From contig OY856413.1 in the NCBI GenBank assembly GCA_963693085.1, forward strand, positions 465,987,379 through 466,051,378: a stretch of 64,000 nucleotides of DNA. Reading direction: 5' to 3'. This DNA comes from Alisma plantago-aquatica (taxonomy: Eukaryota > Streptophyta > Magnoliopsida > Alismatales > Alismataceae). The translations under genes were made by a program, and so were the position numbers. This document shows, piece by piece, positions 22,788 to 33,173 of this stretch; the stretch's first letter is position 1, and the number at the start of each line of letters is the position of its first letter. A model generated the notes under the pieces. It saw only the letters and a program-made list of their open reading frames with translations. It had not been told where the DNA came from and made no database searches.

Positions 22788-25700
22788 TCATTCATTATCG
22801 CTATCAACATCCCAATTATATCTTACAGTTTCCACTGCTTGTATGGCTTTTGCCCATTCTTCTCTTACTTCATTTAATGCTTCCATCGTATATGGAGCAT
22901 GTATATTTTTTAAGCGTTTACCTGTAGTGTTGTCAGTTTTAAACACCTGCAAAGAGAATGATGTATATATATAAGTAATAATATAAAAATAAGATAAGAT
23001 TGATATATTGCATACTAACTAATGAAAGTATATATAATACCTCATGTATGGTATCGATGTCCAATGCGGCATATTTGATAATCATCTGCATAAATCGCAT
23101 CACATAGTATGTGCATGCCCAGCCATTGTCTTGTGTAGCACACTATAAATTGAAACATACAAAATAATACAACTAAGCACAATTCACATCAATAATATAT
23201 ATATTCGAGTCGGGAACTTACTTGTACGTTCTGCCAATTTATTGGCTGGTTCTTTTTCCTTGGGACTGTTCCTCCAGCCTTTTTGAATGCATCTAAACCC
23301 CTACATGTTAATATAACACAATAAATTGCATAAGTAAATAGTAATGTAATAAAAGATGTTAACGGATATAAAAATGAAATATTTCTCACCAGAATAATGG
23401 CATTCTCATTACGTGTCCAATTTTAGTGTTCAATGTACTCCCCGCAGGATCTAGATAATAAACAGTGAATGTCCCGGGGAATATAACTAGTAACTCCCAA
23501 TGTCTACCGCTACAAGTAAGAAGTTAACAATTAATAACTCAAAATGCAAAATAAAAATGGAATTTTATTAAGTCCAAATTATAAATAAAGTAAACTTACT
23601 TGACATTGAATGGAGCTATTATTATCGTCTTCTTTTGCTGACCAAAAATTGTAAAAGCATCTATACAGTATTGTTGAACATTATCAGGGTCTTTAGCTAC
23701 CAAACTAATCAATGATGGAATCAAAAATCCCACATGATCAAATGCAAATTGTTTGTAATGATCTTCGACTAGGTAGCTGCAAAACATATAGGCGTATGCA
23801 TTAATATATAAGAAACCAGATCACCGGATCTTACACAAGGTATATGGATGTATAAACAAGATCTCACCTTATCCATGTCTCTATCATTGATGTATTCAGC
23901 CAATCATACATAAACAGCTCAATAATATCTTGTATAAATAAAGAGCTATCGTATGATTGACCTGCATAATCTGCATCTAAAGAAATAATTATAGGGCAAT
24001 GTACATTATGTGCCCGTAGCCAACATGCCATTCCCCTACAAGCAGGACCTAACGGGTATGTTAGGTCAGTTGGAACCCAATCGGGTAATGCGGGAAGTGG
24101 AAGTGGAGGCCTAGGTGCTCCTGGTGTCTTCTTTTTAACCTGTACATATAATTTCAGATCAGTTGACATCATATATACACATTAACAGTCTAAATCAATG
24201 TAAATTTATCTTACAATTTCAGTCGTGTAGACGACATCTGCTTTGGGCCACAATATCACCCCGCCTTTTGCCTCACCAAGTGTATCAATATCTGGGTGGG
24301 CATATGGCAACGCAACTTCCCTCCAATCGGGTAACACACGTAATGGGCCCACACGAACATAGCCTTGTGGCATTGGAGTCCCGTGAAACCTTTCCCCAGG
24401 AAGGGACGGGTAAGCTTGCACCTCTGCAACAACGTAGTCTTGCATTCTTAAGCAGCATGGCTTCAATGCCTATAAATTTACGTAAAGAATATTATACATA
24501 TATACATATCATCTTGAAAACATAACAACTTGAAAAGACTAACTACAATGCCATAAACAATACTTACAGCAGACGTGCTAGGCGATGGGTCTCCAGGATT
24601 ACTCGCAGTCTGTGCATCAGGAGAAGAGTGGGTCGCCATAGACGTATTGGAAGCCTGAGATGCCTGCCACCGCAGCAATTCTTCCTTGACCTTCTCAGCA
24701 ACTACATTGTTGATCTTCTTAGCAACTAAATCCTCAACTCTCTTATTCTCCTATACATGGATAAAAGAAACATTAGCTTCTTATTAATGAATTTCCTTTT
24801 GCAGTAACATTCTAAAAAAAGAATAGGTTACCTCTTCTTGAGAAATTCCCGCTCTGGGTTTGCGCTGGGATGGCCCAAAGAATGCTTTGATGCCAACACC
24901 AGCGTCGGCACCTCTAACACGTCCAGGATGCTCTGGGTTACCCAGAGCAACTGTCAATTCATCCCTTGTGCCCTGAGGGATGAACGTGCCTTGTTTCCTC
25001 TGCTCGTGCAGCTCCCACTAATCACCATAAACAGAAATTGGTAAGTTAACACCACAAATAATCAATATTCAAACGATTTCTCTAAGAGTTGTATTTTACC
25101 ATTTTTGCAGCCGCCTCAGCAGTTACAGGCTTCTTTATTTCACCCTTCTTGTTTTGCCTGCCAGCTATCCATATATCATGGCGAGGCATGGGTGTGGCAG
25201 ACTCCTGAGTAGGAGCAGACTCCTGAGTAGCCGCAGTCTCCGCCTGTAGTCTTTGGCGAATGCTTGCATAGCCTTTTGGACCCATAGTGTGGTCATGCAC
25301 ATTCAGTGCACGCCTTGTTTTTTGTGCGTCACTGAGGGCCTAGTTAGTATGCACATTAATGATTTGGTTAGTAGCACTAAATGCTAATCTTGAATAGGTG
25401 AATACAATGTATATTAATTAAATTAGGAGTGACGCCTAATACCTTGAATTCTTCAGATTTTCTTAAAGCAACAAAATTGTCCCAATCTTCTTTGTCCAAG
25501 AAGTTCCATTGTTCAAGGGCTGACTTCTTCTTCTTATCACCCTCTTTTATGTATTCTCTGTTCAGATTTGTCCTATAATTCCTAAGCATCTTTCCAGCGC
25601 GTTGCATCACATTTTTACGATGCAACTTCTCATCCAATGCAAACAGATTCTGTAAAATATAAATGTTATTAACTAGTATCCAAAATAGAATTGCAAATAA

Positions 25701-26240
25701 TAGAATTTGTAATCTACAAAATAGAATTGCAAATAATAATAACTCACGCATAAATCCTTCCATATCAAGTCTTTTTTCCCTTGAGGAACTTTATGCCAAT
25801 TGTCATACTTAACACCACAATGGCTCCGAGTGGTACACCCAAGATAGTTCACAAAATTATTGCGGTTCACTCCAATTGGATTTCCTCCATTATCAAACTC
25901 CACCACCAATTTGGATCCACTACCACTTAGCGCTAATAACTTCTTCAACAGAGTGATGCCCCTTTTCTTGTTAAGTGTCTGGTGTTGCGCATCAAGTTGC
26001 TCCAGTGCTTCAGTGGGTACAGGTGCATCAACCTAAAATTTGACAAAAATAAAACACACTAACTTAGCCCAATATAGAAATATAGGATATATGACATAAC
26101 TAGAAGATAAAGAATTTTATAGAAATACAGGATATGTTTTTAGAACTTACATTAGTATCCTCGCCATGCTCGTCATGGACAGCATGCTCATCATGGACTT
26201 CATGCTCATCATGGACATCATGCTCATCATGGTCAGCCAT
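22788..26240 (-). CDS. TNPA-like Transposase_24 / Ulp1 cysteine protease fusion of CACTA 1
   Basis: The start ATG at 26,240 opens a HDEH-repeat N-terminus. Exons with fitting GT-AG sites then read: about 26,034-25,749 (GLT-like LLKKLLALSGSGSKLVVEF, DNWHKVP); 25,651-25,443 (DNFVALRKSEEFK); 25,339-25,100 (LSDAQKTRRALNVHDHTMG); 25,018-24,832 (LGNPEHPGRVRG), together a Transposase_24/Ptta pattern; 24,752-24,570 (coiled, Lys/Glu-rich); 24,472-24,212 (the domain usual between these parts, I believe DUF8039). The last exons, 24,139 to 22,788, form a Ulp1-like C48 protease: HWELLVIFPG near 23,505 (His), YYLDP (Asp), then QDNGWACTYYVM near 23,120 (Cys, where DCG is usual). I saw no internal stop, so it may be expressed. 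TNPA proteins bind subterminal repeats; Ulp1 enzymes remove SUMO. Exon edges were read by eye. Confidence 0.8.
26151..26240 (-). repeat. HDEH codon repeat at the N-terminus of the fusion gene
   Basis: The first exon encodes tandem HDEH-x-V units, about four copies of an 18-bp repeat, before a splice donor (GTAAGT) near 26,151. The His/Asp/Glu-rich tract resembles a metal-binding or disordered acidic segment. I know of no described function for it in this family. Confidence 0.7.
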
Positions 26241-26254
26241 CTGAAAATGTCATT

Positions 26255-26446
26255 AAAAAGGCAAACATTTAGCATTTCTATTAACTAGAAAAAGGCAAAC
26301 ATTTAGCATTTGTATTAACTAGAAAAAGGCAAACATTTAGCATTTGTATTAACTAGAAAAAGGCAAACATTTAGCATTTGTATAAACATACATGTCTCTA
26401 AAATTGTGATCTTTTATCAATTAAAATTGTGATCTTTTATCAATTA
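26255..26446. repeat. 34-bp x4 and 24-bp x2 tandem repeats
   Basis: 'aaaaggcaaacatttagca' recurs at a 34-bp period starting at 26,260, 26,294, 26,328 and 26,362. Right after it, a 24-bp unit with 'aattgtgatcttttatcaa' occurs twice (26,400 and 26,424). The words 'aacatttagca' also occur at the 3' edge of the truncated TNPD ORF. The array therefore sits exactly where the TNPD body has been lost. Confidence 0.85.
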
Positions 26447-26893
26447 ACATTTAGCACAACCTGTGTATAACGGTATCTCAGCATCATGCACAATGTTTGT
26501 AAAGATAGGAGGTGGATCGGTGTGCTCTACCCTACAACTATCCAGCATCGCATCAACGATGTCTGCTGGAACTGGTTCGTTCACATTTACGTCATCAGAG
26601 GCAATTTCTTCTTCCACCCAAGCACTGCTATCGACATCTACTGGTTTCGATTTTGAAATCTCTCCATGCCAGTGCCATTCTGTATAGCCTTGTACAATCC
26701 CGTTGCACATGACATGACTTTTGATTTCCTCACCAGTGTTGACTTTCAAGTTGTTACCGCAATGCCTACATGGACAGTAGAACCTATCTGTAGGTTTTTT
26801 CCTATGTTCCTCGGCAAATCTAATAAACTGATCAAGACCAGATATAAACTCTGGGGTGCAACGATTACGAATGGACATCCATGATCTATCCAT
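26444..26893 (-). pseudogene. Truncated TNPD transposase, N-terminal domain only
   Basis: The 149-codon ORF begins MDRSWM, as TNPD-type (tnp2) proteins of CACTA elements do. It carries the Transposase-associated domain: FIRFAEEH, then CPCRHCGNN, a following His and MCNGIVQGYTEWHWHGE, a zinc-binding pattern. A linker leads to DAEIPLYTGCAKC, which in full-length proteins is followed at once by the large Transposase_21 catalytic domain. Here the frame stops at TGCAKC. No Transposase_21, DUF4216 or DUF4218 sequence is found elsewhere in the element, so an internal deletion removed the catalytic part. Confidence 0.85.
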
Positions 26894-26984
26894 TCTATGA
26901 TCAGAGAAAACAAGTATATATTAGGAAACAAGTATATATTAGGAAAAGATTAGGGTATACACTTACATCCTAAGCGTATAATGT

Positions 26985-27616
26985 GATGTCATTCTTATAT
27001 ATAATAAATGTGTACCACCTATCCCATCCTTGAACACCTAATCTCACTAGTAAGTGTATAATGTATATTTGGTTTTCAAGAAATTTTCGGCAGCATTTCC
27101 CCGTTGTTCTCTAAGTACATATGTACTTAGAGAACAAACGGGGAAATGCTACCAAAATTTTCTCGAAAACCCAATACACATTATACACTTACATCCTAAG
27201 TGAGATTAGGTGTTCAAGAACAGTCCCAAACCGGGGACTATCCAAGATTTACTCCTAATGAGTCAATCTTGGATGGGTTTCTAGGCCAACAAATACATTT
27301 GATGTCATTCTTATATATAATAAATGTGTACCACCTATCCCATCCTTGAACACCTAATCTCACTAGTAAGTGTATAATGTGTATTTGGTTTTCAAGAAAA
27401 TTTCGGCAGCATTTCCCCGATGTTCTCTAAGTACATATGTACTTAGAGAACAAACGGGGAAATGCTACCGAAATCTTCTCGAAAACCCAATACACATTAT
27501 ACACTTACATCCTAAGTGAGATTAGGTGTTCAAGAACAGTCCCAAACCGGGGACTATCCAAGATTTACTCCTAATGAGTAAATCTTGGACGGGTTTCTAG
27601 GCCAACAAACACAATA
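26985..27616. repeat. Two 316-bp tandem units, each with a ~190-bp palindrome
   Basis: Sequence from 26,985 repeats from 27,301 with few differences (period 316). Each unit contains a long inverted repeat: arms 27,029-27,120 and 27,121-27,218 in unit 1, and 27,345-27,436 and 27,437-27,534 in unit 2. The centre is acat/atgt with no spacer. In unit 1 the arms differ by one 6-bp gap and roughly eight substitutions. A smaller hairpin (ccaagatt...aatcttgg) follows each palindrome. A partial third copy of the arm sequence lies near 26,955-26,975. The block is between the 5' untranslated exon and the TNPD start on the transcribed strand, so it is probably intronic or leader RNA. Confidence 0.92.
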
Positions 27617-28946
27617 ATAGATATGACAAATATATGCAAGCAAAAGATTTGTTCATATATGCAAGCACAAATGTATGACAAATATATGCACAAATTAGAA
27701 GTTCATAACCCTCATAACCCCCCATCTTAGGATGATGAAGGTCCATCTTTGCAGTCCTTGGCTACCATATGAGCCAATGAACAAGGAAGTTGGTCGTTTG
27801 TCCCAGGATTAACATTGTGAAATTTGAGTTGAAGAACATGAACAAATTTGAGTTGAAGGTCCATCTTTGAGGTCGGTCATCTAGGTTCACCCACAATACA
27901 ACTTATCAGAAGAACATGAACAACTTTCAGGGCAAGGTCAAAGCAAAAATCAGAATGATGATGACATTGATGAATTTTTTGTTGGTTGAGATTGAGAAAT
28001 TCATGCCCAACTATAATATATTTCACTCATATTTTAAGCCCTTTTTAGTTAGAGGGACCATAGGGCTGAACGTATATGACCACATTATGACTTTATAGAG
28101 GTTAAAGTAAAATTAAGTATTGATTGAGATCTTGATAATATTGTTCTATCTGATCTTGAAGATTTTTGGATGGATAAAAAAGATATTATATATGAGGGTA
28201 TGAAATTTCCATCCTTGAGGTTCTTATATAGGTGAATAAGTGGATTTTAATCTTGATACTTTGTGACATAATAGTTATGTCTTGATTTGGTGAAATTCGG
28301 AGTAGTAATACTAATTTAGTTTGATTATTTACGAAATTAGACATATATGATTGTGTTCAATACATTATGTGCGTCTTGCATCTTAAAAAATATATTTAAT
28401 AATGTTGTAGGGATGATTCTACGTTGAGGCGACTTTTAGGACTTGTAAAATCTAATTACAAACAGATTAAACAGTGTTTTCCTTTTTGTTTGGGAGAACA
28501 AATAGATAGGTACTCGTAGAGAGAGTGTTTATTTATGTTTAGGATATGTTTCTTGGGTTTCCTTTTTGGTATAGGAAAGTGACCCATCAGTTGCTAATAG
28601 TTAATGTTTTAATTAGATTTGCGTTTTGAGCATCCTTGTATCTCACAATCCGACATAGGAAAAGACGACCTGGCAGTTTGGTAGGGGAGGGGGTTCTCTC
28701 AATCACAATCAAATATGATTGAAAAATTAAACCGTTCTCCTTTGAAAAATTACAAGCAAATATAAATGACAAAATGAACCAAATTGCAATAAAAAACAAC
28801 AACATGTTGAATATGATTGAAGCAAAAATGAGCTGTGTAACTAGGTATAAAAACTCATAACCAAATGATTGATCAACAACTTAGAAACCAATCTGACCTT
28901 ATAAAGAACACACATTGAAGGATCCTATAACAGAGTAAAATCGAAC
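27617..28946. other. Probable first intron of CACTA 1, no gene seen
   Basis: AT-rich sequence with short ORFs on both strands (27916-28098 plus, 28587-28805 minus) that match nothing I know. Given the splice-like junction near 28,947 and the gene start near 26,893, it is best read as intron of the minus-strand transcript. Confidence 0.5.
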
Positions 28947-29330
28947 CTGTAAGTAGCAAGCTCGTGGAGGAAGAAGAGGAGTAGCTCTGTCGGTAGCGAG
29001 CTCCGTTAAGGAAGAAGAGCAGTGGAGGCGGCGACGTTGAGCAGTGGAGGCGGCGGTGTAGGCAGTGGAGGCGGCAGCGGCGTAGGGCAGTGGCAGCAGC
29101 GGCGGAGATGCGGGGGTCGTCAGGCGGAGATGCGGCGGCGGAGAGGCAGTGGCAGTAGTGGCAGAGACGTCGGCGGAGAGCAGCGGCGGAGAGCGAGCGG
29201 CGGAGAGCAGCAGCGGAGAGCGAGCGGCAGAGAGTAGCAGTTGGAGTTGTCGGGCAGAGAGCGAGCGGCGAGCAGCAGGATGAAACAGGAAGAAAGGGGG
29301 AAGAGCTGGGTGATCGGGTCTATTAATTTG
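28947..29330 (-). other. GC-rich 5' untranslated exon of CACTA 1
   Basis: GC content rises sharply in a purine/pyrimidine-biased tract built from gtggaggcggc and gagagcgagcggc repeats (29,020-29,280). On the minus strand the tract ends 'gctacttacag|gttcga' near 28,947, a possible splice donor. CACTA 2 has a similar GC-rich exon with a clear donor in the equivalent place. ORFs through the repeat (29022-29237 plus, 29120-29341 minus) look like artefacts of its period. Confidence 0.5.
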
Positions 29331-29334
29331 GTAA

Positions 29335-29745
29335 TCAGCATCGGTTATTTAGAAAACCGACGCCTCTAACGCTTTAGCGTCGGTTGTCTATAAAAAACCG
29401 ACGCCCGTTTAGAAAACCTGTACCCTAATTTTTTTGGCGGGAACCATAATCAGCATCGGTTATCTGGCACAACCGACGCTGAAAGTGGGACATTTTCGCG
29501 CAAATTTTCATTTTAAATAGGCATCGGTGAATACCTATAAAACCGATGCTAAAGATGACCTAAAATGTTTTTGCTCGAAATTTGGATTTCGCGGGTGATT
29601 TTAGGCGTCGGTTTTTTATAAACAGCCGACGCTGAATATAAAGCGGTACCCGTGTCTGGCTGGTCTTCAAATATAGACGTGGGTTTGTATAAATAACCGA
29701 CGTCTAATAGTATCGGCGTCGGTTTCCGTAAACAACCGACGCCCA
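29335..29745. repeat. Right subterminal repeats of CACTA 1
   Basis: About fifteen copies of gcgtcggt or gcatcggt and their complements, mostly as facing pairs such as 'catcggttatttagaaaacc' followed by gacgcc. Several copies here read gcatcggt, a C-to-T change that is rarer at the left end. Confidence 0.85.
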
Positions 29746-30380
29746 GAAAAGCGACACTGAATGCTATTTCTGTAGTAGTGTATAGTGAAGGATGGATGGA
29801 TTACACATCTACATCACTTTCCTACACTAGGATGTAAGGTTCTACACATCCATGTACCCCACATACTCAAAAGTATGTGCTCCAGGAGTTCCCTGAGGAA
29901 AACCAGTTTCACCATCACTTAATCTCTGACAATGATGGATCTATGATCAGGGCTCTACATTATACTTGATTAGTTAGGTACATTCAGTATTCTTTAACAA
30001 CATACATTGTTCTCCAAACAATAACAGTAGCATAGAAGCTATAAAAGAAGAATACGAAATGTAACAGGCCTAACTCATATCAATCATTATTTCTCACTAT
30101 CCTCATCACAAGTCATCTCTAAGGCATGACCTTGATGGTATTCATGGCTCTCACAGCCCAGTATCAGCATAGGATGCCACTGACAAGGCATCAGATTACT
30201 TTACTTATTCATAAGGCTAACAACATGCCTTTAATGAATATAACATCAACATCCATACCTGGATATGATTACCTTCATATCAGAACCTGCATGGTTATTA
30301 CAACTGATAAAGGTAATACAAAAATAAGGAATATACTTCCTACTCTTGTCATAAGAGTTAAATCTCCAATTCACATCAAA

Positions 30381-30520
30381 TAGGGTTTAATACTCAAAAG
30401 CATGCCATTACCCTTGAATTAGGGTTTACTATTCACAATACATGTCATCACCCTTGAATTAGGGTTTACTATTCACATTACATGTCATCACCCTTGAATT
30501 AGGGTTTACTATTCACATTA
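30381..30520. repeat. 40-bp tandem repeat in LTR B
   Basis: The unit beginning agggtttactattcaca repeats at 30,421, 30,461 and 30,501 with one or two changes, and a diverged copy lies before. It contains TTAGGGTTT but no contiguous telomere array. Confidence 0.88.
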
Positions 30521-31109
30521 AGGTGAATTGAACTCATAACATCATCATGTATGGATAACATCTTCATTGATGCTCTTAGATTAGTTAAAGGTTCATCATT
30601 TATCATAATTAGGGTTTCTATGATCTCACACAGGTGGATCATACCCTAATTATGCTCATTCCTGTGCATTGGAGATGCTTTAATTGAGTTTTCACCTAAA
30701 AAGGGTACTTTCTCTCTCTAGAAGTACTTTCTCTCTCTAGAAGTACTTTCTCTCTCATCATACTATTAGGTGATGTCAACACCACTCTAGATTAGGTTGG
30801 ATTGAGTCATCATAGGCTAACATAGCCCAAAACATCACCATCATGTGATTAGGGTTTGATTTGATCAAGGTATTACTTAATTTACCCTTCAGGGGTATTT
30901 TGGTAATTCACCCCATTGATTATCATCATGGTCAAAACCTTAGTCCATTAATCCCTTAATATCCTAGGTCATCATTAGGGTTTTATTAGGGAAACATGGA
31001 ACCATTTATATCATCAATTGATTGAAAGAAGTCAACCTTGAATTATCTTGATCGATCTCAACCATTGACCCTCAATCGGTTTGAGACCCATTGGTTGAGT
31101 TGACCTTTT

Positions 31110-32660
31110 GACCAATTGACATCAGGACCGCGAGGATGTGTAGACCGTTTGGTCACCTTTGACCTCAGGACCGCGAGCCCTCAACCTCTTCCAAGACCGC
31201 GAGCCCTCTCAACCTTCTTCAAGACCGTGAGCCATCATATGATTTTCAAGACCGCGAAGCCATGTAGATCGTTTGCTCACTTTGACCTCAGGACCGCGAG
31301 GCCCCTCGCGGTCTTGAGACCGTGAGCCCCCTATCAGTCTTGAGACCATGAGCCCCCTCACGGTCTTGAGACCGCGAGCCCTCTCACGGTCTTGAGACCG
31401 CGAGGTTCACATGGTCTCAGCCGCTTGGACCTTCATCAAGATTCAATGATACAACCGATAATGTCAACCCATGTTGAAGCCCTCAAAAGGTCAGAGTTAT
31501 GTTGACCACTTATGGATTGGGTCAATTAATATTATTCTTAACCAATTGGTCATTCAATTGACCCTCAATTTTTGACCAATTAGGGTTGAAATCGATTCAA
31601 TTAGGGTCTATCAGTGTTCACCCATCAACACTCATAAATGTGTATTAACACAAGGTTGAACCCTTCAATTGAGCTCCAATTGGGCCCAAACTTGGCCCAA
31701 ACGGTCTTTAGGTCACGTGGGTGGACCCCACATGGTTTTGAGACCGTTTGCCCAAGATTTTATCAAAGTCTAATGTGATTTGATAAGGGTTGAACCATGA
31801 TTGAGCCACAAAATAGAATTTGGATTAAATTGATAACTTATTTGCAATTGGGTCCTCAATTGGTCAAATTAGCTTAACCCTAGACCTTCACACGGTCTTG
31901 GGTGATTGTCCTCTCGGTCTTGAGACCATTTGGATGAGTTCCAAACGGTCTTGAGACCGTTTGCCCATCCAATTTTGGATTCTAATGCAAATTCATCAAG
32001 GTTGAACAAATTGAGTTGATGATTATATCAATATTTAATTGCAATGTAATTTGGTATAATTGTACCTTCAATTGGTCAATTATTCTTGACCCCAGACCTC
32101 CAAACGGTCATGGTTGATTGCCCTCGCGGTCTTGAGACCGTTTGGATGACCCCCAAACGGTCTTGAGACCGTTTAGGTCAATCAACCCTAAAAACCCTAA
32201 TTATATTATTAATAATTCAGTACTGATTTCATCTAGGGTTAGCCCTAGTAATCACCCTTCAACTCTTAGCCCGTTTGGAATTAGACCATCAAACTTGGTG
32301 AGTTGTTAATTAACATTATTTTGAACAGTAATCTCATACGGTCAATGCCTGGTCGACGACCTTACACGGTCTTGAGACCGTTTGCCCAAAAAGGCAAATT
32401 CAGACCGTTTGAGAATCAGGAATAAATTCAAATAAAGTTGTTACTTAAAAAAGGTCATATCTCCCGATTCCTTTGGATTTAGCCTCCCAAATTTTGAGGG
32501 TAATTAGCCTATATAATTAGGAACAGATTTCTTATACGGTCCATGCTCGGTCAATGGGGCCAAATGGTCTTGGAGACCGTTTGCCTTGTCGCGGTCTCGA
32601 GACCGTTTGCTCACCTCACGGTCTTGAGACCGAGAGAGCAAATTGGTGAGACCGTTTAAG
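31110..32660. repeat. Dispersed near-palindromic GGTCTTGAGACC field in LTR B
   Basis: A motif close to CGGTCTTGAGACCG occurs about thirteen times, for example near 31,308, 31,362, 31,388, 31,948, 32,127, 32,157, 32,365 and 32,618. In 31.1-31.4 kb the copies are followed by 'cgag'; in 31.7-32.6 kb the core is extended to AAACGGTCTTGAGACCGTTT. The 20-mer is a palindrome apart from its two central bases. Copies are irregularly spaced in otherwise ordinary LTR sequence, so this is not a simple tandem array. The same motif appears in LTRs E and D. Confidence 0.85.
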
Positions 32661-33164
32661 AAAGTGGAAAGCGGTGGGTTTTTCTTGTAAATCACGCCTT
32701 CATCTCCTAGCTCAAGAACAGTATGGATATCCCATGGATTTGCTTGCAAAATAGCAGGGAAAGTAAAGAAACATGAAGAGCTATCCTCTATCCGCATATA
32801 AGAGATGTACATAGTAAAGCATGGGTTTAGAGTTATAAAACCCGCCTAAAGCTTGCTTCTTGAGCTCCAAGCTTTCAAGCTCCAATCTCTAATGGCGTCC
32901 TTGAGTTCCCACAGGCTTGCCAAGGTGAAAACTCCAAGGAAGAATGAAAAATAGATGGCTAGAAAGGTAGGGTTTCAAGAGTTAGCCATGAAGTTGACCT
33001 TGAATTCGAGTTCTAACCATGGAATTAGGCAAAAGAAAGGTCCCAAACCTACCTTGTTTCCCTTGGTCGTCCTCCTTAGCTCCAAGGCAGTCTTTGGTCG
33101 TCTTTGGTGAAATGGAACAGTGAAGGGAACGAAGGGCAAGTTCCCTTGCTTAGAGAAGTTGAGG

Positions 33165-33173
33165 GTATATATA
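33165..33173 (-). promoter_or_regulatory. TATA box of LTR B
   Basis: The minus strand reads AGTATATATACCC, about 700 bp from the U3 start at 33,867. About 300 bp downstream is a block (GGAGCTTGAAAGCTTGGAGC near 32,870) shared with LTRs C, D and E. This arrangement fits a U3 promoter. Confidence 0.5.

Larger units (their letters stand above)
22021..29780 (-). mobile_element. CACTA (En/Spm) element 1, TNPA-Ulp1 type
   Basis: The left end is CACTACTACAGAAGTGGC and the right end, read on the other strand, is CACTACTACAGAAATAGC: inverted ends that match over the first 13 bases and most of the next five. Both flanks are TAT, the 3-bp target duplication of CACTA elements. Both subterminal regions are packed with GGCGTCGGT motifs in both orientations. 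Genes run on the minus strand: an untranslated GC-rich exon (about 28,947-29,330), a truncated TNPD start (26444-26893), then a multi-exon TNPA-like/Ulp1 gene (22,788-26,240). It sits inside LTR B, so it is younger than B's insertion. The near-perfect ends and open second gene suggest a recent arrival, but loss of TNPD makes it non-autonomous. Confidence 0.93.

Noticed and set aside
29022..29341. Gly/Arg-rich and Leu/Pro-rich ORFs on opposite strands
   Set aside because: They come from a GC-rich triplet-phased repeat in the probable 5' untranslated exon of CACTA 1; no domain and both strands are open for the same reason.
30381..30520. TTTAGGG-like words suggesting interstitial telomere repeat
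   Set aside because: The words are single per 40-bp unit, not contiguous 7-bp repeats. Similar 'ttagggttt' phrases at 62.2-62.5 kb are also dispersed in LTR sequence.
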